Part shown: positions 1 to 10,311 of the stretch, piece after piece | Layout of the letters: the number at the start of each line of letters is the position of its first letter | Position numbering within the stretch: position 1 is the first letter of the stretch | Assembly (NCBI GenBank): GCA_900088475.1 | Contig: FLMG01001519.1 | Coordinates: forward strand, 1-31,001 | DNA length: 31,001 nt | Source: Hyphochytrium catenoides | Taxonomy: Eukaryota > Sar > Hyphochytriomycetes > Hyphochytriales > Hyphochytriaceae | Direction of reading: 5' to 3' | Translations under genes and position numbers: made by a program | The notes under the pieces: generated by a model | What the model was told of the DNA's origin: nothing | Seen by the model: the letters and a program-made list of their open reading frames with translations, nothing else | The model's database searches: none

Positions 1-660
1 TGCACCGTTTAGCGTGACAGAGTCAAGTATGAAAGGAGAGACAGAATACGGAGAGGTAGGTAGTACGTCAAGACAGAGCGTTGTAGAAGAGAGACAGAGC
101 GACGGGACAGAACATGTTAGGGGACAGCCATAAAGTTCTGAGGAGTCTGTCTGAAACGGTTAGTGTTCCCCCTCCAAAGGGGGCCAAGCGAACGGAGTGT
201 ACATACACTCGACAACAACAACTACAAATGGTGCGTACCTTCGGCTACCTAGGTATCCATTTGCCCCATCCCCGTGTTAACCTTAAACCACGGTACTCAC
301 CACCTATGAGACCAAGGATCCTCAGACGATTAAGGGTCAATCCCACACTTTCCCCAGGATCTTATGTGTGGGGGACCCAGAGTTTCCCCTCGTCCTCAAC
401 ACAAAAAAGTACTCGTAGGTTTGGTACTTTGGTATCAAATCAGCAGCCATATCTCTCAATGCGGGTTGCATATCTCCTCAGGGAGCTAAACCTCTATCTT
501 ATTGTACCAAATGCCTCCTCTAGCTTGTCCCTTAGACAGCTCTGTCTCGTAGGTTGAAGTTGGTGGAAAATAAGTTCAGAAGGGCCAGCAGGAGGGCGGG
601 TGGGCGGTACATACAGGCCAAGGCGGGCATTCTCTGTAGGAAGCAGAGATTCTCTTTACC
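1..660. other. Unassigned DNA at window edge
   Basis: No recognisable gene. An open frame runs on the + strand from 114 to 557, but its composition is not convincingly protein-like and it has no recognisable domain. The minus strand is broken by stops in all frames. This could be the tail of an upstream transcription unit or a decayed repeat. Nothing here supports a firm call. Confidence 0.4.
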
Positions 661-661
661 T

Positions 662-886
662 CACCTCTCTCTCTCTCTCGCTTCTCTTCCCTCTGTCTCA
701 CTCCTCTCACTTCTGTCTCTCACTCTGTCTTCCTTGTTTCCATCTCTTTCTCTCCATCCTCTCTCTCTTTCCTTTCCCTTTCTGTCATCTCTCTCTCTCT
801 TTCTCTCCCTCTCGCTCTTTCTCTTCCGCCTCTCGCTCTTTCTTCTCTCCATGTCGCTCTCCCTTTTCTCTCTCTCTCTCCCTCTT

Positions 887-916
<30 letters not shown>
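662..916 (+). repeat. CT polypyrimidine tract
   Basis: Nearly uninterrupted C/T on the + strand, mostly CT and CTTT units with occasional G. It ends in a consensus-like 3' splice site (CTCTCCTAG at about 911-919), so it may be intronic. Frames through it give Ser/Leu or Arg/Glu low-complexity ORFs that should not be read as genes. Confidence 0.9.
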
Positions 917-917
<1 letters not shown>

Positions 918-1357
918 TAGGAATATCCACCATTTCCTACCTTTGGAAGATGGTTCTTTCCTGCGCCTGCATCTTGGAACCGCCATCGCCTGGATTCTCT
1001 GGTCTCTCTCCCTCGTCAGGTCCCTGCGCACGTGTGGCTGCTGCGGCATCTGCTCGAACCTCATGGAACATCACGCTTCCCATTGGCCCGATGGACGTCA
1101 TCTCCTTCGCTCAGGGACGCGTTGCGGCTCCCAATGTATTTTCCTCCCATCTACATGGCTGGCCTCTGTCTACCATCATCATCGGTCGTCTTATCGTCAG
1201 CAGCTGCCGGCCACAGACCTTCAGTTTATCCGCTGCCGCCAGCCATGCTTCTCTCTCTTCTCGGAGCGTCCAATGCTGGAGCTTTGGGTTCAGTGAGAGC
1301 ACCGGAGGCAGTCGACGGACAAATCATGACGAGGCCAAAACCTTTCATTAGCAAGTT

Positions 1358-1472
1358 CTGCCTCTCTCTCTCTCCCTCTCTCTCTCCCTCTCTCTCTCTC
1401 TCTCTCGCTCTCTCTCTTAATGTATCTCCCTTTTCTCTCTGTCTCTCTCTCTGTCTCTCTCTCTGTCTCCGC
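1358..1472 (+). repeat. CT polypyrimidine tract
   Basis: CT-rich tract made of CT runs with CCCT and CTGT variants, followed at 1490 by a plausible 3' splice AG. C/T is on the + strand. Confidence 0.9.
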
Positions 1473-1643
1473 TTGGCTGCCTGGACTTAGCAGAAGAAGA
1501 GCGGGCTGTCCGACATCATCGCTCTCCGTCGTCTTCTTTCTTGGGACGCTTTGCATTTCTCGCTCTCTTCTCATGAATAGTTCTAGATTGACGCTCCACC
1601 ACCTTTTCCTACCAGCACCCAACCTGCTCGCCGACCACGCTCG

Positions 1644-1708
1644 TTTTTTTCCCTCTCAAACTCGTTCTCTCTTTCTCTCTCTCTCCCTCTCTTTCTTTTG
1701 TGCTCTCA

Positions 1709-1764
<56 letters not shown>

Positions 1765-1790
1765 TGTCTCTCTACTTTTTATCCTTAGCC
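1644..1790 (+). repeat. CT microsatellite
   Basis: CT/TTTC tract with a long, nearly pure (CT)n stretch at about 1710-1766. C/T is on the + strand. Confidence 0.9.
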
Positions 1791-1816
1791 GTCAACCCAG
1801 CATCCTCTTTCCCTTC

Positions 1817-1900
1817 TGTCTATCTCTCTCTCTGTCTTTACTCTCTCCCTCTCTCTCTCCCCCTCTCTCTTCTTTCTCTCTCTCTCTCTCTCTCTCTCAG
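1817..1900 (+). repeat. CT microsatellite ending in AG
   Basis: CT-rich tract ending in a (CT)n run and CAG at about 1900, the form of a strong 3' splice site. C/T is on the + strand. Confidence 0.9.
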
Positions 1901-2330
1901 TTTAGGTCTTTTTGGCGGTCTGCTGGCTGTGCATGAGAGTCTCTCACTAACGGTCAAGTATCTCCTCTGTTGATTGTTCTCATCTTCTTGTTCCTATGAA
2001 GAAGTCACAAAGAAGTAGGAGACGAAGCTTCTTGCGCTCAAGTCAGAGCCGCGTTATCCGCTCACTTATCTATAAGAGAGAGAGAGAGAAAAAAACTCTT
2101 TCTGAGCTCTGACCACTGGACACTGAATAAAACACATAATAAACCGACAGAGAAAAGGCTTTCTCTCTCCTCTCATCTCGGCCTCGTCTCTTCTTTCTCT
2201 CTCTCTCTCCCTCTCTCTTGTCTGCACCTCATTTTCTAATCTTCCACCTCCTGCTCACGTTAACCACCTAGTAGACCAACCAGGAAGATTTAGATGACAA
2301 AGAGGTTGACCACAATCTCCTTCTTAGCTC

Positions 2331-2337
2331 TATAAAA
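2331..2337 (+). promoter_or_regulatory. TATA box of the P-type ATPase
   Basis: TATAAAA lies 41 nt upstream of the ATPase ATG at 2372. With the usual 25-30 nt spacing, transcription would start only about 10 nt before the ATG. That implies a very short leader, or use of a later start codon. Confidence 0.55.
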
Positions 2338-2371
2338 TCACCATCGATCTCCATCTGCCTGGGCTTCTGCG

Positions 2372-5300
2372 ATGCTATTGTCTCCCTCTTCTCTTTCCTC
2401 CTCGCTTTGTTCCCAAGCGTCTCCTCTTTCCTCTGCGTCGTCCTCCTCTCGTCGCAACTCTCCTCTGTCGTCTGGCGCTGAAGGCAATGAAGGCCGCCTC
2501 TCTCAAGTGAAGAAGAATGCAACCCAAGAAGACAGTGCCTCTGTCAGTCTCTTCCCTTCGTCCTCGCTCTTTGCTTCCAATCAGGACTTGGACTCTTATC
2601 GAGCTATCCCCTTCACAACTGCTGGAGAAGAAGGAGAGACGGAATATGATGCCGGAAGGAGGAGAGAGACAAGAGGAGCAGACGTAGAAGACCACAGCGT
2701 CTCTACTGTCGGACCTTCTTCCTCCTCCTCTTCCCGATCAGGCGCAGTCAACATCGCTAGCCTTGGCGCTATCCCGTCGTTGAGTTCTCTGCCCCGCCAT
2801 CCTACGGCGCTGGCTTCTGAGCCCTCTGCTGAGGGAAGCAGAAAGCGAGAAAGCAGTGCAGCTTCTCAGTCGTCGTCTTCTCTCCCACATCGGAGCTCTT
2901 TCCAGAGCCAGAGAGCCGTCGCCGCTGCTCGCAGCTCTTTCCATGGATCTTTCCACGAGCATCTGCAGGACTGTGACTATCTAGGAGGATATGTCGGAGG
3001 AGATCTCTTCTATGGAACCAAGCCGTCTCCTAGTCCAACGTCCTCTCCTTTTCCTGGGCTAGAAGACGTTACCAAGCGCGTGGAGAGGAATAGTAAGAAG
3101 AAGATAGGGTTGAGAGAAGAGAGGTTCTCCAGCAACGCAGCAGAGAGAGTTCTCCTAGAGACAGGAGACGATGAAGCTCTTACGAGTCACTACTACGCAG
3201 CGGTGGAGGAGGGCAGCGCGGAGGGAAGCCCTGGAAGAGAGAGGAGTACGTCCAAGACCCTCTCGCCCACTAGCACTCTCTCTCAACTGGAAGAAGAAGA
3301 GAAGAAGATCCCGTCTGCCCATGTGTGGCACACGCTGGACCCTGAGACGGCGGCTCTTGAGCTCTCGACTGATCTGCAGACAGGCTTACCTTCGGCAGAA
3401 GTGGAGAGAAGGCAAGAAACCTACGGTCCTAATGCCTTAGAGAACGAGAAGCCTCCCGGACTGCTGACGATCTTCTTCATGCAGTTCTGCAACCTCATCA
3501 TTCTGCTCCTGGCCGCAGCTTCTGTGGCCGCCTTTGGGATTGGCCACACAGCGGAAGGGGCGGCCATTCTCTTTATTATCCTTCTCAACTGCTCCATAGC
3601 CACAGCGCAGGAGAGACACGCAGGAAACGCCCTCGCATCTCTCGCAAAGCTCTCTTCTACGCTGTGCGTAGTGCTGAGAGATGGCGTGAAGATGTCTGTG
3701 GACACTGAGAGCCTCGTGCCTGGAGATGTGGTCCTTCTAGTGGCCGGAGACATTGTCCCTGCAGATCTTTTACTCATCTCTGCTGCTGATCTGCTAGTCA
3801 ATGAGATGGTGCTGACAGGAGAGTCCACAGATGTGCGAAAGTCGACTGTCAGAAGGGACGGCAAGGGGAAGAAGAAAGCAGACAAAGACGCTTCTTCCAC
3901 AAAGCTGCTCCCGCCTAACATGTGCTTCTCTAGCACCATCGTGGCAGAGGGAAACGCCAGGGCTCTAGTGGTGGAGACCGGCATGCGCACCAAAGTCGGG
4001 AAGATTGCTGCCCTTCTCAAAGGAGAATCAAGCAGTAGCACCAGGGGAGCCCATCCTTCTTCGGAGGCAGAGAGAAAGAAGAGAAGGCACTTTCGACTGA
4101 TCCGGAACTGTTGGGCACGGTTCTTGAGGCCTTTCCAAGAGGCGAAGAAGAAGGAGACACCTCTGCAGCGCGGCCTGCACAAGCTGGGCGTTATTATCGG
4201 CGTCGGGGCAATCATTCTCGCCGTTGTTGTCTTCGTTGTGGGCCTTCTACGCGGTACTCGAGACCCTCAGAATCCTGACTCTCCCGTAGCCTTTACAATG
4301 CTCATGATCTCTGTAGCAGTGGCTGTCTCTGCCATCCCTGCAGGCCTTCCTATGGTGGTGATCATCTGTCTCACGGCGGGGACCGTGGAGATGGTCAAGA
4401 GACACGTGATTGTTAGGCGTTTGGCTGCGGTGGAAGTGTTGGGCTCTGCCAGCATTATCAACACGGACAAGACGGGGACGCTGACGCAAGGCAAGATGAC
4501 TGCGGTTAAGCTGTGGGCAGACTTTCAGGCCTTTGACGTCACCGGGAAAGGCTACACTCCTGAGGGAGACATTCTTGTCGAAGGGGAGTCGCAACTGGTG
4601 GAGGACCAAGAAGGGAAGAAGAAGCTGGGCCATCAACTGCTAGAGAGAATGTTGACAATGGCCGTGCTGTGTAGCAACACTTCCTTAGTGCGAGACAAGG
4701 AGGAGAAAGAAGAGATGCCACCATCGCGAGGAGGAGAACAGAAGGCGGCAGCAGAAGGGGCAGGAGAAGAAGAGGCAGGCGATGGCCCATGGAACTGCAT
4801 AGGAAACACAAGCGAAGCTCCTTTGATCGTCTGTGCAGCCAAGGCAGGGATCTGGTCTCGGGACGTCTCTCAACAAAATCCGCGCGTCGCTGAGATCCCC
4901 TTCTCCAGCAAACGCAAACTCATGGCCACTGTGCATTCCTTCTCCTCCCAGAAGATGACTGCTACCAACCATGACGGATCATCGGTATTGCGGCCTTTGG
5001 CATCTTCTGGAGACGAAGGAGCCAAGCTCTTGGCGGTGGTCAAAGGTGCGCCAGGCAGACTCTTAGAGAAATGCACCAGGTATCTCACCTCAGATGGACG
5101 GATTGTGCCTCTTTCTCCTTCGCACAAGGCTGAGATACTGCGGTTCATTGAAGAGATGTCCAGCGAGGCCCTCAGAGTGCTTGCTGTGGCCTTTCGGCCG
5201 CTCCACAGGCTGCCCTGGGAAAGCAAAGAGCGAGAAGACACGACGATGGCAGGAGGAGAGGAGCCACTGAGCGCCGATGACAAGGCGGATCTGATTGCTG

Positions 5301-6628
5301 AGGACCTCGTTATGGCGGGAATGTTTGCTTCCATTGATCCTGAGCGGGATGGCGTCAAAGAAGCCGTAGAAGTAGCTAGGGAGGCTGGGGTGCGGACAAT
5401 CATGATCACCGGCGACTACATAGCAACTGCGGTGGCCATCGCGAAGAAGATTCACATCTTCCCGGATGAGATAAGAGATCCAATGGGAGAGGGAGCTGCC
5501 AGAGATTGTTCCAGTCTCTCTTCTGACGGTGAGTATCTTCCCGACGAGGAGATTGATGAGATCACAAGGAGTTGCTATGTCTTCGCTAGGGCGACACCGG
5601 AGGACAAGCTCGTCATCGTGCAGTCTTTGAGACGTCAGGGATTTGTCTCTGCCATGACGGGAGATGGTGTGAATGATGCCCCAGCACTGAACGAGGCAGA
5701 TATCGGCTGCGCCATGGGGATCACAGGGACAGAGGTGGCTAAAGGAGCAGCCGATATGATCCTGACGGACGATAATTTTGTCAGCATCGTAGGGGCGATC
5801 GAACGAGGAAGAATCATCTATCAGAATATCCAGAAGTTCGTCATCTTCCTTCTCTCAACCAACTTGGCAGAAGTCCTTCTCATCCTTGTCGCCACAGCTA
5901 TTGGCATGCCCATCCCACTGGAGCCTCTGCAGCTTCTCTCTCTTAATCTTCTCTCTGACGGACTGCCCGCTGTGGCGCTGAGTATGGAGAAGGGAGAGCC
6001 CACGGTGATGAAGGCAAAGCCGCGGCCGAAAAATCAATACATCATCCATGGCAAGCTGTGGATCAGCCTCCTTCTTAATGCAATGGCGATTCTTCTCTCT
6101 ACCTTCATGGTCTATGCGGTGACTCTTTACCTCGCAGGAGGCCACATCGTGCAAGATGAGCTCTTGGACTTTGACCAGATTGAAGATCCAACCTACAGCC
6201 CCGTCTGCAGGCGCTTCACGGCCTCGGACGGATGGGTGGACGTGGCCGGGTCGCCCGACAGTGGTCCTTCCATCGAGAAGATTGAGCCTAACTGCGCTCA
6301 GACGGCGGTGCAGATGGCGCGGACGGCAACCTTCATCAGTATCACCGTGGCGGAGGTATTCAGAGCGTTCACTGTGAGATTCTTCACGCGTCCAGTATGG
6401 TACAAGTTCACTGAGAATAGGTACTTGCACGGGGCGGCGCTGGCTTCCTTTGCTATCACGGCTCTGCTGGTGAACACTCCGGGGATCATGGACGTCTTCA
6501 ACTTTCACTATCTAGAGCTCTGGCAGTGGCTCTTTGCATTGTCAGGCAGCGTACTGACGCTCGTCCTTGCTGAGGTGATCAAGGCCGTGCTGCTGCGCTT
6601 GATCGGCGATCCCAGTATCAGCACGTAG
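2372..6628 (+). CDS. P2-type cation-transporting ATPase, single exon
   Basis: A complete P-type ATPase of 1418 residues that pumps a cation across a membrane, driven by ATP. Visible in order: a Ser/Glu-rich low-complexity extension (about 1-315); a cation-ATPase N-domain (about 318-360); M1-M2; the actuator domain with LTGES (about 481-485); M3-M4; the phosphorylation site DKTGT with Asp699; a nucleotide-binding KGAP motif; the hinge GDGVND (about 1097-1102); and M5-M10. Ten membrane segments and the overall sequence place it in type II, nearest the Ca2+ (P2A) and Na+/K+ efflux (P2D) groups. M5 keeps Asn-Leu-Ala-Glu and M6 keeps Asn-Leu-Leu-Ser-Asp. M4, however, reads PAGLP (656-660) where Ca2+ pumps have PEGLP, so the transported ion is uncertain. 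The start at 2372 is the first ATG after an in-frame stop. Most of the N-terminal extension is unlike the family and could be shorter if a later ATG is used. Confidence 0.95.
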   Translation: MLLSPSSLSSSLCSQASPLSSASSSSRRNSPLSSGAEGNEGRLSQVKKNATQEDSASVSLFPSSSLFASNQDLDSYRAIPFTTAGEEGETEYDAGRRRETRGADVEDHSVSTVGPSSSSSSRSGAVNIASLGAIPSLSSLPRHPTALASEPSAEGSRKRESSAASQSSSSLPHRSSFQSQRAVAAARSSFHGSFHEHLQDCDYLGGYVGGDLFYGTKPSPSPTSSPFPGLEDVTKRVERNSKKKIGLREERFSSNAAERVLLETGDDEALTSHYYAAVEEGSAEGSPGRERSTSKTLSPTSTLSQLEEEEKKIPSAHVWHTLDPETAALELSTDLQTGLPSAEVERRQETYGPNALENEKPPGLLTIFFMQFCNLIILLLAAASVAAFGIGHTAEGAAILFIILLNCSIATAQERHAGNALASLAKLSSTLCVVLRDGVKMSVDTESLVPGDVVLLVAGDIVPADLLLISAADLLVNEMVLTGESTDVRKSTVRRDGKGKKKADKDASSTKLLPPNMCFSSTIVAEGNARALVVETGMRTKVGKIAALLKGESSSSTRGAHPSSEAERKKRRHFRLIRNCWARFLRPFQEAKKKETPLQRGLHKLGVIIGVGAIILAVVVFVVGLLRGTRDPQNPDSPVAFTMLMISVAVAVSAIPAGLPMVVIICLTAGTVEMVKRHVIVRRLAAVEVLGSASIINTDKTGTLTQGKMTAVKLWADFQAFDVTGKGYTPEGDILVEGESQLVEDQEGKKKLGHQLLERMLTMAVLCSNTSLVRDKEEKEEMPPSRGGEQKAAAEGAGEEEAGDGPWNCIGNTSEAPLIVCAAKAGIWSRDVSQQNPRVAEIPFSSKRKLMATVHSFSSQKMTATNHDGSSVLRPLASSGDEGAKLLAVVKGAPGRLLEKCTRYLTSDGRIVPLSPSHKAEILRFIEEMSSEALRVLAVAFRPLHRLPWESKEREDTTMAGGEEPLSADDKADLIAEDLVMAGMFASIDPERDGVKEAVEVAREAGVRTIMITGDYIATAVAIAKKIHIFPDEIRDPMGEGAARDCSSLSSDGEYLPDEEIDEITRSCYVFARATPEDKLVIVQSLRRQGFVSAMTGDGVNDAPALNEADIGCAMGITGTEVAKGAADMILTDDNFVSIVGAIERGRIIYQNIQKFVIFLLSTNLAEVLLILVATAIGMPIPLEPLQLLSLNLLSDGLPAVALSMEKGEPTVMKAKPRPKNQYIIHGKLWISLLLNAMAILLSTFMVYAVTLYLAGGHIVQDELLDFDQIEDPTYSPVCRRFTASDGWVDVAGSPDSGPSIEKIEPNCAQTAVQMARTATFISITVAEVFRAFTVRFFTRPVWYKFTENRYLHGAALASFAITALLVNTPGIMDVFNFHYLELWQWLFALSGSVLTLVLAEVIKAVLLRLIGDPSIST

Positions 6629-8640
6629 TTCCCCTACAGCCCACCTTCTAGCAGAGAGACAACCCTCATCCGCCTTTACATTTGGCTGCTTGTTTGTGGG
6701 GCTCAGGCAGTCACCATGAGAGAACGAACAAGCTGGAACAGATGTCGCCTGGTCGCTTGTGGTCTTTGATGTCAAGCAGCGTATTTCTTTGCCGTTTTTC
6801 CTCTGCGTCTGTGTGCCTGGGGCCTTCTTCTGGTCGTGGTGGTTTGCTCCGAGGAGAGATAGTTGTCTAACTTAGTAGCAGTGTCGTGCATAACTAGAAA
6901 TAGAAGAAAACAACGCGGACTCACTCTTGCTATCCTCTTCTCACTTGTCTTCTTCCTGCTTCTTCTCTCAGTCTGCTCCCGACTGTGGCTCCTGCTCCCT
7001 GCTAATGCAATCTTCGTGGTCTCTCCCCTCTCACGCTGCTCCCTCAACTTCAAGATTTCATGTTCCTGTTTATGTGGGCGTGCTGCTCTTCCATCTTCTC
7101 CCGTTGCATGACTGATCTGGCGCCCTCTCTCTATCCTGCCCTCCTACTGGGCGCTTTCTTTGGCTTACTTCTTCCCATCCTCGTCCCTGGTTCGCCAAAC
7201 AGCAGCGCTCTCTCTCGCCTCTCCTCGGACCGCGTTGTTAAGAGTAGATACTAATGAAAGCACAGAGCCCACCTTCCTTGGTTTGTCCCTAGGCGGTAGA
7301 ATCGTTAGGAACTTAACAGCTAGGTCACTGGGACAGGACGGAGGAGGAAAAGGCTTCTCTGGGCAGAGTCCGCATGCACCAATCGAAAGATAACGGGGAT
7401 GTTACATCTTATACGTTGTTGCTACTGCTTCCGGGTCTTGTCCTCGCTCTCAGACAGGAGAAGTTGGGCTTCTGTCCATGAGAACAGCACATAAACAATA
7501 AACTGCAGGCGTCAGTCTCTCTCTCTCTCTCTCTGATCGTCCGCCTACTATTAGCCTTGCCCCTAGTCTCTGTGCTCTGAGAAGGAACCTCCTTGCAGGA
7601 GGACTGCTCTTTATTTACTACGCTGCTAGTATAAAGGAACTCGATGTGTCACGACCAGACCTCCATTATCCCCAAGACTCAGTTGTCCTCCCTCTGTCTG
7701 GTGGCTGGCCGCAATATTTTAGCATCTCTCCCGTTCTGTCTCTCTCCTGCCCCTCTGTCCTCCCTTCCTGTCCATCGTCGGCAGCCATAGAGCCTCTCAA
7801 CATTCGGGAGAGCTTCCAATCACTCTTGTCCCGCCCTAGCATGCATCGACGTAGGGCGGGCAGGGACGTCGTGCAGAAGGTGCGAAAAAGCACGAAGAGC
7901 GAAGAGAAAGGATGTAGCTGTAGCAGCAGACCAAAGACACCCATTGTCACGCCCAAAGGCGTACTAGCTCTATAACATTTACAAGGGAAGAAGAAAGAGA
8001 AAGAATGTAAACGCTACTTGCTCATGACCTTCACCCTCTGTCTTTTGCTCAAAATCCTCAGTGTTACCTACTGCTCTCAGTCCTGCAGGTGCTAGGCCTC
8101 AGCCTTCCAGTCAAGATGTGTCCAGCAGGAGAGACAAGGAAATTTTTGATGTTGATGCAGTTCTAGTCATCTGCAGGAGCAGCTACTGAGTGAGGTTGCT
8201 GTTCCTTCTTTAAGATGACATAGCCTCCTTCCCTGTCCTACGAACAGGGTTTTTGCCGAATTGCAGACAGTAGAGTTCCCTCTGTCTACCGACAGAAAAG
8301 AGCTGCTTTCCCAGCTTCCCCTAGAGCTGTGACAGACAAAGAGTAGCATGCACGATCAGAAGGAGGAGCTTTATTCCCCTTTGTCCCAAGAGGAGCTACA
8401 CTGCTAGCTCCTTGTCGTGGCAGCAGCTAGCGGTACAGCGGCAGGAGGAGATGGTGGTGCACCTCTGCTTTGAAGGGGAGCTTCAACTTCCTTGGCTGCT
8501 CATCAGTCAAGAGTCTTCTGTCGTCTCTGGATGACAGAACTACCCCGTTCCCTCATCTGTTGCCTGTCTATCCTGCCGCTTTAGCTCTCTATTTTGTGCT
8601 CTCTGTCCCTTCGGCGGTTCAAGTTTATTCTTCTGTCTCA
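6629..8640. other. Downstream/intergenic region, no supported gene
   Basis: This follows the ATPase stop. It contains several pyrimidine-rich stretches (about 6930-7040 and 7515-7534) and medium ORFs in different frames, such as 7060-7254 (+, one hydrophobic stretch) and 7646-7975 (+, opening with GTG). None has a recognisable domain. An AATAAA-like hexamer occurs near 7497. I see no gene I can support. Confidence 0.5.
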
Positions 8641-8679
8641 CCTCTCCCTCTGGACCTCTCTGTCTCTGTTTGTCTGATT

Positions 8680-9020
8680 CTCTCTCCCTCTCCCTCTCTT
8701 CTCTCGCACTCTCTCTGTCTGTTCCTCTCTCTCTTTTCTCTCTCTCTCTTCTCATGGACATTAGAGAGGAAGAGAAGGATGCCTTGCGCTTCGAGAAAGA
8801 TGGGACAATCTGATGATGGATACTTTTCAGGACACTAATTGTTTCCCATACTTTCCATTTAACAAAGCCTTAAGCACTTGAGGCAAAATACGAATATTCC
8901 GTAGAAACAATTGGGCAGTTATTCTGCCTGCACTGACCACTTTTGCTCCTCTCCTCCCGACTGTGCGAGCCCCTTATCACTCTTCCTCCTCTCTTTCCCT
9001 CTCTCTTTCTCTCTCCCTCC

Positions 9021-9051
<31 letters not shown>

Positions 9052-9075
9052 GCTCTCGCTCTGTCTCTCTTCTTG
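8680..9075 (+). repeat. Two CT polypyrimidine tracts
   Basis: CT-rich blocks at about 8680-8755 and 8983-9075, with a shorter one at about 9208-9230, separated by ordinary sequence. C/T is on the + strand. The large minus-strand Arg/Glu ORFs across them are repeat artefacts. Confidence 0.88.
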
Positions 9076-9299
9076 CCCTTTTCCAAGCCCTTGCTAGGAT
9101 GATAATAGATACGGCCATCAGGAGGTGCACTAGCCGCCAGCAGCTCAACCCAATTGCAGGTGTAGGTATGGACTGAACACCTCTGACCAGCGCTTCCTGG
9201 CTCCTCCACTCTCTCACTCTCTCTCTCTCATCTCACTTTCTCTCCTATACTCTTTCTCTATTAGCACTTCCTTCTCCATCAAGCGGGGATGTATGTCAA

Positions 9300-10130
9300 G
9301 GGTGTAGATGGGCGATGACTCGCTGAAAAATAGAAATGCACTGCGACCAAAGGACATGGGTAAAACGTCTGTCAATGGCAACATGGATTAGATCTCCTGC
9401 ATAGAGAGCACGGAGAGGAGTGAGCAACGGCATCCTTGTTGGAGAGCATCCTCCTTTTCCTGTCTGTACTGTCCAGCGTACGCAGCACTGTCGTGAGCAG
9501 CCGGAGGACAAGCCAAAATATAAGTTAAGACATACAAGGATTCAGTCCGGCTCGTCCGTTACAAGCATGTGCATAGCTAGAGCCTGCACTCCTATGCCTT
9601 AGAGACTTGAATGTCATTCTTCTGTTCCGGTGACTAGGAGTGACTGCCTCCTGGCACATAAACATCAAACAAGAGAGGCGCCCGACAGAGAGCGGAGAGG
9701 TGACGGTCTGTAGCCCTGAAGCTCCTCCTCTATCTGACCTTCTCTTGAACGCTCTGGCAACATGCTGAGCGCACTGTTGAGCAAGGCTACAATGTGACTG
9801 TCGCCGGACAAGCAGGAGCCAAGGAAGGCTCGTAGGCCCAACGCTACAGCGTCAAACACGTGCTACTATACTTCTTATCCGGGATCCTCTTTCCCTCGGA
9901 GCTCTCTTTCCTCTCTTCTCCTCTCCGCCTTCGCCTGTGAACATCCTTCCATCAGGTAACTTTGAAGTCGAAGAAGGCGTCCGAAGAAGGGAGAAAGAGA
10001 CAGTTACCCTTCTTCCCTTCGCTTCCTCCTTTGACCTCAAAGGGGACGTATCTTCAAGGTTGATTGCCAACCTTGAGGTACAATCATACATCATGGGCGA
10101 TGAGAGAGGAGCTGCCCAGTAATGAAGTCC
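9300..10130 (-). other. Possible multi-exon gene on the minus strand
   Basis: Non-repetitive sequence whose minus strand reads like scattered exons. At about 9740-9850 one frame gives LGLRAFLGSCLSGDSHIVAL, followed by LNSALSMLPERSRE and a good donor (GAAG|GTCAGA). At about 9299-9392, after an acceptor-like CTCTATGCAG, a frame gives DLIHVAIDRRFTHVLWSQC and ends at a stop. At about 9900-10100 a further frame is open, reading YDCTSRLAINLEDTS. I could not join these into one frame and do not recognise the protein. It could be a real divergent gene upstream of the zinc-finger gene, or chance. Confidence 0.28.
10054..10076. repeat. Short perfect inverted repeat
   Basis: TCAAGGTTG, a 5-nt loop, then CAACCTTGA: a 9-bp perfect stem about 240 nt upstream of the likely zinc-finger start. 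Function unknown. It may be an operator-like palindrome or chance. Confidence 0.5.
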
Positions 10131-10204
10131 CTTACGACAGTTTTCTATTTGACGGCCAGCAGTCACGTCTCACGCCACAGTGAGAGAGACAAAGAGGATT
10201 CGAC

Positions 10205-10216
10205 CTTTTATAAAAG
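10205..10216 (+). promoter_or_regulatory. Palindromic TATA box upstream of the zinc-finger gene
   Basis: CTTTTATAAAAG, a 12-bp perfect palindrome containing TATAAAA. It lies about 100 nt before the ATG at 10312. The longest open frame of the zinc-finger gene begins at 10180, upstream of this box, which argues that 10180 is not the translation start. The identical 12-mer recurs at 21602. Confidence 0.5.
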
Positions 10217-10311
10217 CTATACCTTCTCTATTCCTCGGCTTTATAGTAACAGCGAGAAAGAAGACGTTTTGTCTCAAACTGATACTCTCCAGTCGAGGAA
10301 GGGCTGCTGCC

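Larger units (their letters stand above)
919..1971 (+). other. Possible multi-exon gene, exon joins unresolved
   Basis: Between CT tracts lie islands that look like exons. After CTCTCCTAG (to about 919) an island runs to about 1355. A second begins at 1491, after a CT tract ending in GACTTAG; one frame reads QKKSGLSDIIALRRLLSWDA. A third follows the CTCTCTCAG at about 1900, where one frame reads LFGGLLAVHESLSLTVKYLL before a stop at about 1971. Each island is bounded upstream by a pyrimidine tract plus AG, as expected for a 3' splice site. I could not find donors giving one consistent reading frame, and I recognise no family. It may be a membrane protein gene or 5' exons of the ATPase transcript. 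Confidence refers only to the presence of transcribed exons. Confidence 0.3.

Noticed and set aside
114-557. Possible retrotransposon or pseudogene remnant
   Set aside because: One minus-strand frame briefly resembles a polyprotein-like stretch, but stops interrupt it and no motif confirms it.
661-1936. Large Ser/Leu and Arg/Glu ORFs over the CT tracts on both strands
   Set aside because: They are translations of dinucleotide repeats; composition and frame independence show they are artefacts.
3421-4215. 264-residue minus-strand ORF inside the ATPase
   Set aside because: It is the antisense shadow of the P-type ATPase, whose motifs are unambiguous on the + strand.
10180-10311. First 44 codons of the zinc-finger frame as true coding sequence
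   Set aside because: A TATA box lies inside this stretch and the residues do not resemble the rest; the ATG at 10312 is a better start.
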